64,000 bases of DNA from Nothopassalora personata (taxonomy: Eukaryota; Ascomycota; Dothideomycetes; Mycosphaerellales; Mycosphaerellaceae), in assembly GCA_033816765.1 (NCBI GenBank), contig CM066289.1, positions 3,162,001 to 3,226,000 on the forward strand. The letters are read 5' to 3'. Below, piece after piece: positions 9,222 through 20,118 of the stretch (position 1 is the stretch's first letter; every line of letters begins with the position of its first letter). The notes below the pieces were generated by a model, which saw only the letters and a program-made list of their open reading frames with translations, was not told the origin of the DNA and did no database searches. A program made the position numbers and the translations under genes.

Positions 9222-9953
9222 CGTACTAGTATATATATTCTAATATTCCTTAATAGTACATCTCTCTAGTTTTAATAATAATATAAACTATCTTTTAGGG
9301 AAGTTCTTTTTAGTTAGTTATAGTAAAGTCCTATTAAGCACCTATTAGGCTTATAAATATTACGCTATAGTAAGTTAATTAGTTTACTTAATTTAGACTT
9401 ATATATTAGGTGTTTTAAAAATAAGTAGTGTATATATATATCTATCTAAGACTAAAGGTTACTATAAATAAAAAGGCTGTAGGTGACTAATTAAAGTCAC
9501 CTGTTTCTTAGCGGTAGATACCTCAGGTTCAATGGGCTGCAGCCTGAAGTTTCATAGGCTGTAGCCTAATTGCACTTGGATCGCGTCATACGGAGGTGGC
9601 TTGTTACCAACTCAATGAACGAGCAACGAAGGGAGGCGGCGTAGTTGATGAGTTTACAAGGTAGGATGTAGACTGCAGGAAACGGTTAAAGAAGCACAAT
9701 ATATTTTGGCTGTCGTACGATCATGAAGGCGTACGCAGGCTCCATGACGGTAACTCTTGAGCTCAATTCCTGCTCTTTCACCCCACCTCAGCAATGCCTG
9801 CACGCTATTACTAATGAATATCGACGTTTTCCATCGCAGCAGTGCCAATTCGGCCTCGCATGAAGCGAGGAAGCATCGTTAGAGAGTATCACGAGCCCTT
9901 GCTGCACGGTCACCATGTGCATCGTAATAGATCCCGACACCGTCCCAAGGAAC
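9222..9953. other. AT-rich transition from RIP-mutated to normal DNA, no gene seen
   Basis: 9222-9480 is very AT-rich with no coding frame. CA and TG return at about 9,480-9,520. A perfect 8-bp inverted repeat with a 6-bp loop is at 9481-9502. Two near-palindromes, GGCTGCAGCC and GGCTGTAGCC, follow at about 9,530-9,570. The remainder up to 9,953 has only short overlapping frames on both strands. Confidence 0.5.
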
Positions 9954-10358
9954 CTATGCTCTATTCTCAATCCACCAAACCAGTCCGCCAAGCACCATAT
10001 TGGCACAAGGCAACCAAAACGGTATCCGCATCTGACGTTGACTGTATATGCCCGCTCCTGTCAAGAATGTGTTGAGGGCAAGAGGTGCACAGGTTCCTCT
10101 CGTTATTGGCCAGGCCAACAGAACTCCAGTGAGGCACATTAAAAGGCCGACGACATTCAAGTGCCGGACTGGATCTTTCACAGGTATGATCGGATAGAGT
10201 GCCTCCGCTGTGCCTGGACCTTTGTTAATCACGGCTCGCTGGTAAAGCGCTGGCGTGAGCTTGTCTGTGATCCTGGCTTGGCCACCGAGAAGGTGCTCGG
10301 AAGCTAGCAGGATTGCTGGAATTTGGGTTGCGTGGTTTGGCATTGTGATTGTGGGCAT
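9954..10358 (-). CDS. Small integral membrane protein, possibly DoxX-like
   Basis: 134 residues when started at the ATG ending at 10358. The frame is open further upstream, but that part is basic and low in hydrophobicity, so I take it as leader. The sequence shows a soluble N-terminal part, then at least two clear hydrophobic segments (GLLMCLTGVLLAWPI and the WLPCANMVLGGLVWW region near the C-terminus) and GAGIYSQRQMRIPFWLP between them. Small fungal DoxX-type membrane proteins have a similar 'GxYS...P.W..' C-terminal half; this is resemblance only. It lies head to head with the gene at 10637. Function unknown. Confidence 0.55.
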   Translation of the reverse strand: MPTITMPNHATQIPAILLASEHLLGGQARITDKLTPALYQRAVINKGPGTAEALYPIIPVKDPVRHLNVVGLLMCLTGVLLAWPITRGTCAPLALNTFLTGAGIYSQRQMRIPFWLPCANMVLGGLVWWIENRA

Positions 10359-10636
10359 GTTTGATTCTACGAAGTGGTGATTTCGATGTTGATGCTTTGC
10401 TCGAATGCAAAGCTGGAGAGCGATACGTGACGTCGTTGCTGCAAAGATCCTGGTCAATGTTGTTGCCTGAGGTATGCATGCATTCTCACGGACAGTGAAT
10501 GGAACGGAACGGTCACTAGTGCATGACTCCTTCCTCTTTCCTTTATTCTCCTGCTTGGTCGTCAGCAACACCTCGAGATAACACCGCTCGCCACCACAGA
10601 CTACGCACCTTAGGTTACTGTGACCATGGTCTCGAC

Positions 10637-11508
10637 ATGGCTCCCTTCAGAATACTAGATCTGCCAGCAGAACTCCGAAACCAGATATGGGAGTTCGTGG
10701 TTGTTTCTCCATGCATGATCAACATCAGCTACGCATTACCACCACTAACAAAAACAAGTCAGCAGCTGCGCAATGAGTCTCGGGGTGAGTCGCCAGATAA
10801 TCCTTGCTGCTGACCTTTGTGCTAATACGATTAGGCATCTTCTTCGCCGGGAACACTTTCCGTCTCAACCTCGGCCTGTACAATCCAGGCAAGAAAACGA
10901 ACTTGTATCGACTCTTCTGCTGGCTTGCCGCAATCGGCCCTGAGGCACGCTCACAGATCATCCATGTGGTGATAATCTTCTACTGGGACGTCTTTTGCCT
11001 CGTCTGCAAACCAGGGCCGCTCGACATACCTCGAGAGCGCTTTGTCTTCCAGATGATCGCATGGCACCCACTCACCAGAGGTCTCCGACGTGATGCTCTC
11101 GCATTCGAGTTGCTAGACCGTGACCACAAGTCATCGTTCCGCCGACGGGTCACAAGATTGGGAGAGAAGCTTCAGATCGACTACGCGCTAGGTGAAACCG
11201 TGCGCAGGGGTGTGGTGCGGCGAAGGTTTCTCGCTCTGCTGGCGAGAGAGATCGGGCCTCGCACACTCGCCCAACAACCTTTGTTGCGGTGGGCTTGCAA
11301 GCGAATTATCGACTCACAGGACGATATGAAGGTCATCAAGTCTCTTGCAGAGACGGGGTGGACCGCGCTCAGGGAGGATCCATGTGGTTCCATACAAGCG
11401 GTCTGGCAGGCAGTGAGAAATAGTCGCGCGGCAGGCTCGCTACTGTATGGATTCATGCTGTGGTCGATGATCTGGTTCTGTTGGGTGTGGCGGGAATGGA
11501 TGGTTTAA
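10637..11508 (+). CDS. 2EXR/F-box-like fungal protein
   Basis: Two exons, 10637-10784 and 10835-11508, with a 50-nt intron (GTGAGT ... CTAATACGATTAG); about 273 residues. The N-terminus FRILDLPAELRNQIWEFVVV followed by LPPLTKTSQQLRNES and, after the splice, FFAGNTFRLNL is the usual pattern of the expanded Dothideomycete family with an F-box-like/2EXR domain. Members are thought to act in protein-protein contacts; roles are mostly unknown. The C-terminal 25 residues are hydrophobic and Trp-rich and could form a membrane anchor. The splice restores the family motif exactly, which supports the intron. No partner is suggested by the neighbours. Confidence 0.75.
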
Positions 11509-11620
11509 GCCTGGAGTGTGCCGGTCGCATGGAAGTCATCGTTGTCATCGAGGCGCCGTTGCGCGCATAGCTTTGCCAGAATCCAATGGGCATATAGCTG
11601 CATTCCGATCGTTCCTTGAA

Positions 11621-12275
11621 TCAATCCAAGAAGCCCATCTCATCATCAATGACAGTCTTCAAGCTCTTGTACTGCCTGTGGTGGCCACTGTTGGGCGGAG
11701 GCCACTCCCTGGACCTCTTCCGAAGCTGTTCCGCATCCTCAAGCGCCTTGGTGAGTTGTCCGAGTCTTCCATGTACCACATACTCCTGTTCAGCTAGAGC
11801 CTCTGCAAGCTCAACTTGATGGTTGTCAAGAAGCCCTTCGTTGGGTACCACGATCAACGGAACAGATATCCTCAGAGCATCGAGTATAGTGCCAGAGCCT
11901 GCGGACATGGTCAGTATGGCGGTTGATTCGTCCACCCATAGTCGCTGCAGACATACCAGCGTGACTTATCACGACTCCTTCACCACCTCCGTTCTTGCTT
12001 CCTCTGGCCTGCACCATGTACTTCTCCAGCCCTTGCTTATCCAATGCAAAGCCCGTCACATTGATCACACTTCCACTTTCTGTGTTCTTGGCAGCCGTGA
12101 TGCAAGAGTCGAAAGGCTCTTGCCCGTCTTGACCATACTGCACTAGCAGATCAGTGTACCCTTGTGCTTCGAGAGCTTGGAAGAAGGGCTCGGATAGCAC
12201 GTCTTTGATGAGGCCGGCGAACGAGGTTGTCGCGCCGACCGTGACGAAGCACGTCTTACTGTTTGTGGGAGCCAT
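11621..12275 (-). CDS. ALG13: UDP-GlcNAc transferase subunit ALG13
   Basis: Exons 12275-11957 and 11898-11621, with a 58-nt intron (GTATGT ... CTGAC ... CAG); 198 residues, close to yeast Alg13. Alg13 is the cytosolic catalytic subunit that pairs with membrane-bound Alg14 on the ER. It adds the second GlcNAc to dolichol-PP-GlcNAc in N-glycan assembly. Seen in the sequence: an N-terminal CFVTVGATTSFAGLI glycosyltransferase start, VVISHAGSGTILDAL across the splice (the UDP-sugar binding loop of GT28 C-terminal domains), then PLIVVPNEGLLDNHQVELAE. The tail is helical. The gene is convergent with the 2EXR-like gene, whose stop lies 113 bp away. Confidence 0.93.
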
Positions 12276-12446
12276 TGTACATTTGGTACGTTGTGTAGGG
12301 GCGAAACTACATTTTGTGCTTTGAGAAGCGAACAGTAGAGGGAAGAGGTCGTCAGCCTGTGAAGGTGGTCATGCAGGCGAGCTTGGCATCCCCGCGGAAG
12401 TGAACATCAGGAAGGAGCGACCTCGAGCCATTGAGCATTTCCATCC

Positions 12447-13430
12447 ATGCAGCACAACATGGCGGCACCTTTGAAACGAATCTGCCGGCCGGCAGCGACG
12501 CAGGCGACACAATGCACACGTCAGACCTCACAAAGTCGATGTCATACACACAGATGGACACCCACATCAACGCAACAACACCGCCACTACGCCCGCCCAG
12601 CACGCCAGCGCCTCCCCTCCGATGATCCGTTCGCATCCAGCGATGACTTCCTCCCAGCAACCCAAGAAGATGCCTCTCCATCCTCCATAATCAACGAGTC
12701 CGAGCTCTCCTCCACCGGCCACGCCGAACTCGAACAACACCGCGAGCTCCGCGAAATGGTCCGCCTAGCAGCCTGGGAAATGCCCCTCCTAAGCACTTTA
12801 CACAAGCCCTTCGAGAAACCCTCACGCACAGCGTCCCCTCTGCGCTGGCGCTACACGACCTACTTCGGCGACTCCCACCCCGCAAGCAGAAAAGTAGTCG
12901 TAACCTTCCGGCTCAAGGACCTAGGCTTGACGGAAGAGCAACAAGAGAAACTACGAAAGCTAGCAGGACCACGCTACAAACTCCACGACCAAGCCTCAAA
13001 CTATACAGACTGCATCCGCATGAGCAGCGACTCCTTCGAAACCCAAGCGCAAAACAAGCGCTTCCTTGGCGACACCGTGGAGAAACTCATCGCAGAGGCG
13101 AAAGACACCACCGATACGTTTGAGGACGTGCCGCTGGATCTGCGGCATGCGAAGAAGAGGAAGGAGTTTGTGTTTCCGCCGGAGTGGAAGATTACGGCGG
13201 AGAATGGGAGGCAGGCGGAGTTGGAAGAGAGGAGGAGGAGGATGCTGTTGGAGGAGGGGAGGAAGGTTGAGGAGAATAGGGTGGTGAGTGGGACTGCGGC
13301 GATTGAGGCTGCGAGGCAGGTGAACTTGAGGGAGGTGGAGGAGCCGATTATGGCGGAGGCGAGGCGGACGCTGCCGAAGGGCAAGATGGGAAGGAAGGAG
13401 ATGGGGCAGACGAGTGGCGCGAATAGATAG
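12447..13430 (+). CDS. RSM24: Mitochondrial small-subunit ribosomal protein mS35 (Rsm24-like)
   Basis: Single exon, 327 residues. The first 60 residues are rich in Arg, Thr, Gln and Ser and poor in acidic residues, as in a mitochondrial presequence. The conserved core runs from about residue 130 to 235 (RWRYTTYFGDSHPASRKVVV, then LTEEQQEKLRKLAGPRY, YTDCIRMSSDSF and FLGDTVEKLI), typical of the mS35/MRP-S28 family of the 37S subunit. A long basic and acidic coiled C-terminal helix follows. A second ATG at 12459 could also serve as start; the longer form is given because the extra residues fit the presequence. It is divergent from ALG13, 171 bp apart. Confidence 0.88.
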   Translation: MQHNMAAPLKRICRPAATQATQCTRQTSQSRCHTHRWTPTSTQQHRHYARPARQRLPSDDPFASSDDFLPATQEDASPSSIINESELSSTGHAELEQHRELREMVRLAAWEMPLLSTLHKPFEKPSRTASPLRWRYTTYFGDSHPASRKVVVTFRLKDLGLTEEQQEKLRKLAGPRYKLHDQASNYTDCIRMSSDSFETQAQNKRFLGDTVEKLIAEAKDTTDTFEDVPLDLRHAKKRKEFVFPPEWKITAENGRQAELEERRRRMLLEEGRKVEENRVVSGTAAIEAARQVNLREVEEPIMAEARRTLPKGKMGRKEMGQTSGANR

Positions 13431-13810
13431 TCAGCGGGATTGTAAGGTTGTACAGAAAGTGTTCATTATACGCTCATTGCAGACGTTTCGAGTTGAAGGT
13501 CAATGCTGATGGGGTATCAGAACGCTCAAAGCAAATTAGTCGATCTTCAAAACTCTGGGCCTATTGTTCTGTCTCGCCAGGGTGTATGCTGGTGAAGTAA
13601 TCAAGCACCGCTCTCAAATGAACCACTCCAGTAATGCATGCATGCATTCAAGCCGTAGTCGCTGATAGCAGCATCCGCCAATCGATTCGTCAATGTCGTA
13701 AAAGTAATGTCGTAAGTCTCTCGTGTCGTCCGATTCTTCGAATCACCTGGCTTTCGTTATGGCCCCTCTGGCGCAAGAGATCTCGTCGTCTGAATGATGC
13801 TGATGGCGAC
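13431..13810. other. Intergenic, convergent 3' ends, no gene seen
   Basis: Lies between the stops of the mS35 gene and the minus-strand gene at 13811. Only short frames occur, and it presumably holds both 3' untranslated regions. Confidence 0.5.
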
Positions 13811-15374
13811 TCAATCTTCATCATCAACCTCGTCCCTCAATACTTTCCGCTTCTTGCCGCTGGCGTAGACCATGCCACGGATACGGCGCGGTGACTCTTC
13901 GATCTCGGTGAAAGCAGACTCTGGACGTTCGCTCTCAAGAGTCGTCAATGCAGAAGTCGGCTGCTCTTCTCTCAGCACCTTTCGCTTCTTGCCGCTGGCA
14001 TAGACCATGCCACGGATACGGCGCGGTGACTCTTCAATTTCCGTGAAAGCAGATTCGGGGTGGTCTGTGTAGGCCGACTGATTCTGCTCATGCTCACACT
14101 CGCTCTCAAACGATGTAAGGGAGGAATCGCTACCGGAGGGCTGGTCTGTACATGTAGGCTTCTTGGTGGTATTGGCGAGAGCGGTGTTGATGGGTGAGGG
14201 GCGCTGCTTCTTGGCTGGTGGTGGTGGATGTGTAGGAGAGCGCTCGATGGACGGGATTGCGATTGGTGGCGGCGGGACGTAGAGGGGCAAGTCGTCTGCT
14301 GGGGAGCGCTTGCGCTTGTTCGTGGTGATAGGTGCTGGTGGGACGTAGAGTGGTAGTTCCTTGGCTCCGGATGCTCGTTGTTTGCCCTTGCCTTTGTTGG
14401 CGAGTGGTGATGGAGGTGGTGAGGTGGAATGGCGGCTCTCTGGATCGGTGATGTCCGATGTGCTTGAGGTAGCGTCTGGAGTCTCGGTCGCGGCTTTCTT
14501 GGTCTTGTTGAATGTGAGCTTGATCTTTGGTGGTGGGCGATGGTCGATTGGTGGCCTCGAGGAGCTCGCCTTGGTGGTAGTGGCCTTGCGCTTCGGTGGG
14601 GTTGCGGCCTTGACTGTTGGGCTCTTGTATTCGACGCCGTCTTGCTGTGCTGTCCAGCGGTCGTAGTTGTTCTCTGGGTTCGTGAAAGTATCGCCAGGCT
14701 TTGGCTCATTGATGAGGAACTCAATTGGCGGCATTCGCGTCATGCGCCCTGCTTCAACTTCGCTTTCGATCCAGGGCAGGACGGTGTTCAGGAGGTACGC
14801 AATGCTCTCGCTGGTGCCTGAGAGTTGCGCGTCGATATGCTCCGCATGATCCATCTCCACGGCTTCTACGTCGGACAGGTCTATTGGCTTGCCACTCGTG
14901 CCGGTCTTGGGAGCCACGGTCATCTGGCGCTTCGCGCTATGCTTGTCACCGCCATTGCGGCTGAGGATGCCGTGGTACTGCTGGAGCCGCTGCTTCGCAG
15001 GCTCTTGGAGCTGGACCTTGAAGGTCGACTCCGGGCGCCAGAGCTGGATGCGGATGATCTGCTCTCTAAGAAGACTCATGAAGTGGTTGCAGAGCCTTGG
15101 ACTGCCTTTGTCCTTGTCGGCATTGTATTTGCCGCGCTGGTACAACTTGCGGCATCCCCAGTGCCATACCTCCTGGAAGCTTATCAGTATGGTAGGGGAC
15201 ACACCAGCTTGAATGGAGTAGTACCTCGTGAATGCGCTTCGTCTCCCTCTTATTTCTCCCAAAGAAATGGGAGATGACCTTGCGGCCTGGTGCACCTCTC
15301 ACGCCATCGCGTGTATGGTAGTGCTGATCAGATTGGCACTGCCGATCAGCGCAAGGCCATGGGTGGCGCGTCAT
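13811..15374 (-). CDS. Fungal protein with VISHFFGRNK domain and duplicated C-terminal module
   Basis: Exons 15374-15225 and 15172-13811, with a 52-nt intron (GTACTA ... CTGAT ... CAG); about 503 residues. The splice joins RKVISHFFGRNKRETKRIHE to EVWHWGCRKLYQRGKY. This is a motif I associate with fungal proteins of unknown, perhaps nuclear, function. The rest is low-complexity, Pro/Lys/Ser-rich, with LPLYVPP twice (about residues 345-395). The C-terminus carries a near-identical module twice (ESAFTEIEESPRRIRGMVYA and on to SGKKRKVLR), offset by 45 codons (135 bp). The repeated basic GKKRKVLR looks like a nuclear localisation signal. The start is uncertain; an upstream exon is possible. Confidence 0.7.
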
Positions 15375-16542
15375 CGCTACTGCTGGTGGTGGTGTGCTGT
15401 GGTACTGTAGAAAGCCTTGTAGATGTTGAAGGGGTCTTGATGTGTGCAGTAATGGGTTGACGCGGTGGTGGTATGTTGGAAAAGGAATCTGAACCAGAAA
15501 GAGAAGAAGAAAATGCTTATATCTACGGTGCTCCTATTGTCAGGTGTTCCATATTGTCGCGAGGTCAATGGTGTCAATTGTTGCAATGCGTCAGCTGGCT
15601 GTACAATAGGCAACGCCGCTGTTGCTATTGTCAGGTGTGCCGGCTTTTCGAGGGACACGTCACGCCAATGGCTACTATTCACCATGGGATGCCGAAGACG
15701 GCCGCGAGAAGCTGATCAGATGACTCCAGACGACACGAGGGCCATGTCCAGCAATGGTCAATGGTATCATCCAAAGCCATGTGGTCGTGGACGAGCAGGC
15801 GGAGACGTCGGAGGGCACAAGCCCGTGCCACATACACGCGCCCGAGCAAAACAGTCTCCGAGTTGCAGCCAGAACCAATGGTCCACACCAAATCCAGTGT
15901 CGTCGTCCGTAAGGAAGAGAGCCCGTGATTACCCAGATTAGCTGCCAGCAATGGCCCAACCAGGCCGGCTTCGGGGCGACCGCAAGACAGAAAAGAGCGC
16001 ATACCGTTCCGAAACTGATTATTGAGGAGTGATATACACAGCACATGAGGCAGGCAACAAGAGAAGGCTATACACCTTGGCCGTCACCTGTACGAGCAAG
16101 CTCAGCGACGGACGCCACGCCGAGCAGCAACGTGAGTTTTCTTCTATTCCCGCTTGCGATCTATTGTTGTCGATTGTTTCAATCGCAGCAATAGAATGGA
16201 CTTTGTATTGTTGGTCGGGTGTATGCATGACCGTTGAGCATCCATGTGAGGCGAGGTAAAGTTGAATACTGGAGGTCCGTGCTGCGCTTAAATCAGCTCC
16301 GAGCACGAGCACAAAGACGTAATGTTATCAGCATATTCAATGCAGTCCTGTTGCTACCTGAGCTTCTTCCATGGGACACTACGAAATCTCGATCCATGCA
16401 AGGGTATATACTTCCTGTCCATCGTTCTGCATACCGCTTGCAAAACGTCATCGCCAAGCCAAACCGAGTACTGTGGTCCCAGTCGTGCAAATGCTGAATG
16501 CTGTACATAAGGAAATGTGAGGTATACGTGCCATACAATGTT
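15375..16542. other. Intergenic, no supported gene
   Basis: Several overlapping frames of 60-160 codons occur on both strands, but none shows family resemblance or splice-supported extension, and they shadow one another. It should hold the 5' region of the gene ending at 15374 and the 3' end of the gene at 16543. Confidence 0.45.
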
Positions 16543-18570
16543 TCACCCAAACGCTTGATCAATCCGGTTCTTCGGCTTCCTCATGGTTTTCATGAATCCC
16601 GCAATGCTGTCAGGCGTCTTGGCTTCACCGCGATTCACGGGTGACTTGGTGCCTTCTTCCTGATCGTCAGAAAGGTCAGTGTCAACTCCAGAGCTCAACA
16701 TGTCACGTTCGTGGTCATCGTAACCATCTACGACCTCGCGTCAGCTGTACCTGTGCTGTGTCGCATCTCCTCAAGGGGTCGTCTCACTGTATGAATCCGG
16801 GACCGGGTCGACGATCTGGACGCTGCGACGCTTGCCTCGTGCTCCGGTTGCCGGACTGACAAGCGTTTCCAGTGTGTCTTCGCCGTCCTCTTGTTCCTCC
16901 GTGACACCGTCCAAAGCACGTGCCTTGCCTTTGCCTTTGCTCTTCTTCGATCTGTTGGTGGTGTCGGTGGTTTCCGAAGCTGTGGTGTAGCGTTCGAGTG
17001 CATCGTCATCGTCATCGTCGTCGTCGAGGCCCTTGTTGCCGTTTCTTTTGCTTCCGGTCCTTGTTGACTCGGCATCGAACCAGATGCTGCTCTTCTTGCT
17101 CCTTTCCGATCCATCTTGTTCGCCACCCTTTGGCAAGTCAGCCGAGGGTATGAATCCAGCACTGGCACGTTGTTTGTTCTTAAAGCTCGGCTCATTGTGG
17201 TCTGCTTTGGCCGTTGTACTCTCGGCGTCACTGATGCCCTTGATATCTGACCAGTATTCCAGCCTACGAACCTGTTCGTCCGCGGCCTCGACAGCCTTGT
17301 GAAGGTTCTCGGCGCGTCGCTTTGATCTGTCATGCTCTTTCTGCTTGTAGTCGTCGTCATCGTGCTCGTTGGAGGCAAGTCGTTGCTGCTCTCTGTGGAG
17401 TTCGCCGTGCCGGTCGATCAGATCACTTAGAAGTTGTCTGCGTGAAGATTGAAACACCAACGTCCGCATGATGTCCTCCATTCGGTCGCCGAGGTAGCAG
17501 AGCTCCTCTCCACCCTCGTCGATGAACTTTTGAATGGCTCGGATCTTCTCTCGATCAACGCCTGCCTTCCGTAACGCGAGGAAGAGGTCACCAATGCTGC
17601 TAACCTCCATGTTCTCGATGTCCAGGACTGGGTCACGCAGCTTCGAGATGACCTGCATCATTGTGCTGTCACCGGCCGTACTATCGCTAAGAGACGCCGG
17701 ACGCACCGTCTTTGGGTGAATTGTGAAATAGTCGGCAGTCATCTGGTGTCCTTTCTCCTTCGTGTGTTGCTTCGAGTCTTTCCTCTTGCGCATACGCAGC
17801 CAGCGGCGCCTTCTCACGAAGCTGTGGAACCAAGGATGGTTGCCATGCCATGCGAAAGTTGCACCTGCGCGACCGACAAAGGCGAAGCTGTACTCCCAGC
17901 CCTCTTCATCCACGTCCCGGCTCATGTCTACGTACCAGCTCTTCCACGCCCATTCCCAGCTCGGATCTGGCACTTGAGCGTTCCGAATGTCGACGGCACT
18001 CGTTCGAAACTGGCCGTTCTGCCAAGGTCGTGGATCGCTAGGAAGGAGAGAGTTCGAAGAGTACTTCGGAATGCCGAACAGGAACATGCCGCGCTGGTTC
18101 TCGTACAGCACGTCGACGATCGTGTCTTCGTCGTCACCAGCACCCAAGGTCCTCTTCCGCTTCAAGTATGCTTTAGCCCTGTTCTGAGCTCTTTCCAGAT
18201 AGCTCTTCTGCGCAGCTGTCGCCTCCTGGCCTGCCTGAGGGGCGTTGACCGTGTCATTTTCCGGGAGGGTGTCTGCAGATTCTCTCACGTTGTATCGGTC
18301 CTGGCCGTACTTGGAGTACTTCTGCTTGTTGTAGCCTTGGCGAACAGTCTTCCGCAAGGAATTGTTGGTCAGGCGTTTTGACGGTCCCGGCTTGCTGCCG
18401 TTCTGTGGAGTTGCTGAAGAAGCTTCATTCTCGCTGTTCTCCGCATCAGTATTGAGGTATGATGGGGTGCGTGACACTGTATGGTCAACAAGAACGATGT
18501 GGTGCTCGGCTTGGATCTTGGTCGGGCTAGGCAGGCGGGTAAGGGAGGTTGACGCTTCGCTGCCGGACAT
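16543..18570 (-). CDS. Dysferlin-domain (Pex24/Mug65-type) protein
   Basis: Exons 18570-16788 and 16727-16543, with a 60-nt intron (GTGAGA ... GCTGACG ... TAG); 655 residues. Without the splice the frame stops 15 nt into the intron. With it, the protein gains 61 residues ending KTMRKPKNRIDQAFG. The core (about residues 155-265) has LYENQRGMFLFGIPKYSS, WEWAWKSWYVDM, DEEGWEYSFAF and WHGNHPWFHSFVRRRRWLR, the paired DysF-N/DysF-C Trp/Arg signature of peroxin and dysferlin proteins. In yeasts such proteins sit in ER/peroxisome contact zones or prospore membranes; here that role is an inference. The C-terminal half is charged, with an eight-Asp run. An N-terminal Ser/Thr-rich region precedes the core. 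Confidence 0.85.
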
Positions 18571-18641
18571 TATGATTGCATGAATACTAATGTAGATATA
18601 TATGAACGATTAACTGTAGTAGTAACGATAAGGAACGAAGG

Positions 18642-18908
18642 TCACCTGTTCTGCAACTTGATGGGAGAGGTGACGATGTCGCCGTATTCGGTGGTGCGAT
18701 GGCCCAGCAAGACCTGCGGGATGGATGCGAAGAGGCGTTTGTGAGGGGTCGCTGGCGGTGGTGTTGCTGCCAGTGTTGTGAAGGGCGAGCTGGGTTCTGG
18801 CTGTGTTTTGTCTTTTGCGCTGTTCATCGCCGACATGGTCGTTTCGTGCGATTGGCTGTCATCTTCCGCTGGAACACATGCATATGCTGTTGCAGACGAC
18901 GACGACAT
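18642..18908 (-). CDS. Small hypothetical frame upstream of the dysferlin-domain gene
   Basis: 88 codons starting with a true ATG, Ser/Thr/Pro-rich, ending 71 bp before the ATG of the dysferlin-domain gene and on the same strand. It contains TPPPATPHKRLFASIPQVLL. I recognise no family. It could be a small gene, an upstream frame in a long leader, or chance. Confidence 0.3.
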   Translation of the reverse strand: MSSSSATAYACVPAEDDSQSHETTMSAMNSAKDKTQPEPSSPFTTLAATPPPATPHKRLFASIPQVLLGHRTTEYGDIVTSPIKLQNR

Positions 18909-19184
18909 GTTAACGAGGACGCGCGACTTCCACTAGCTCTAGCTAGGTTCTAGCTGTTTCCGGGGTAGTTCGTGTACCTCGGAGGTAGTGGCCGTTTCCT
19001 CCTACGTCATACCTCGCGCGTGGTACATGTAGCCGACAAGACTTCTGCTACTGCTCGTTGTGCTACCATGCGGCTCTCCTCTTGATTCCATACCGTACAC
19101 ACCTGGACCTCTTCGTCCAAACACACCATCTCGGAACAACCCCATAACCACCTTCCCACCTCGACACAACACAACAAAGCAACC

Positions 19185-19793
19185 ATGTCCAACCGTGTCG
19201 TCACCATTGGCGGTGGTGCCCTCCTCGCAGGTCTTGGCTACTACTTCTACCAGGCCGGCGGTGACCCAAAGGTCGCCCAGAAGAAGGCTGAAGGTTCGTG
19301 GTCGCATCAATGTCTGTACGGCAAGCTCCAGCTAACATGCCATCGTCCTAGCCGACGCCGCCAAGCTCTCGCACGAAGTCAAGGACCATCTCCCGGGCAG
19401 TGGCAAGCAAGTACAGAAGGAAGCCGAGGCAGCCGGCTCTGAGATCAGCAGCAAGGTAAACCAGTTTACCCGCGACGCGAAGAACGAGGCATCTAAAGTC
19501 GATGACAAGCTCGAGCAATACCGCAAGGACGCCGCTGCATCGCTTGATAAGACTGGCAAGGAAGTGAGGAAGGAGACAAACCAGGCCATCGACAAGTTCG
19601 ACCAGAAGGTCACCGAGGTACGTGATACACACTTCTGCAAAGCAGGAGGCCAAGGGCATCGGTGGGCAGGTGGCGACGATACTTGATGTTAGGAGTCGGT
19701 GGATGATAGTATAGATCTTATGCTGACAATGAATTGCAGGGCGCAGCACAAGCCAAGAGTGGCATCTCCAGCTGGTTCGGTGGCAGCAAGTAA
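19185..19793 (+). CDS. Calcofluor-white-hypersensitive-type small membrane protein
   Basis: Exons 19185-19293, 19352-19617 and 19740-19793, with introns of 58 nt (GTTCGT ... CTAAC ... TAG) and 122 nt (GTACGT ... CTGAC ... CAG); 142 residues. The N-terminus has one membrane segment (VVTIGGGALLAGLGYYFYQ) followed by GGDPKVAQKKAE. The long remainder is an amphipathic, Lys/Glu/Ala-rich helical region with repeated 'K..A..' spacing, and the end is SGISSWFGGSK. This matches short fungal proteins annotated as calcofluor white hypersensitive, thought to affect cell-wall integrity. Both introns are needed to keep one frame. An apolipoprotein- or LEA-like helix is another way to describe the middle. 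Confidence 0.8.
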
Positions 19794-20118
19794 AGCTGCT
19801 TCTGCTTCACAGCAGGAGGTTGATTGACGACGTTCCGAGTCCATGCATGTAACAGAAATTACCAGTAATCGCATTTCCCACATTGACGCTTCAACTCACA
19901 CTGCGTACATCACTTTGATCATTGATGAGAACATGGTGAACGTACTTGGAGTATTGACGACACGCGTGAATGCAACTATGCATGTGATCGAGCCGACTAT
20001 CCACCCTTTCCGCTACCCGCTTTCCAACTACTTTAGTTCCCATCAACCACTGTGAAACACACAGACGTCAACTGTTGCACTCGAAGAAAATTCCACCGTC
20101 TTTCTCCGTGGTGACAAG
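19794..20118. other. Intergenic, no gene seen
   Basis: Holds the 3' end of the calcofluor-type gene. There is a 70-codon plus-strand frame with no recognisable feature. Confidence 0.45.

Noticed and set aside
9842..10142. Plus-strand frames of 75-77 codons
   Set aside because: They overlap the membrane-protein gene on the other strand and have no features.
15465..16046. Plus-strand frame of 158 codons and minus-strand frames of about 120 codons
   Set aside because: Mutually overlapping, odd composition (many Cys, Trp), no family resemblance, no splice-supported extension.
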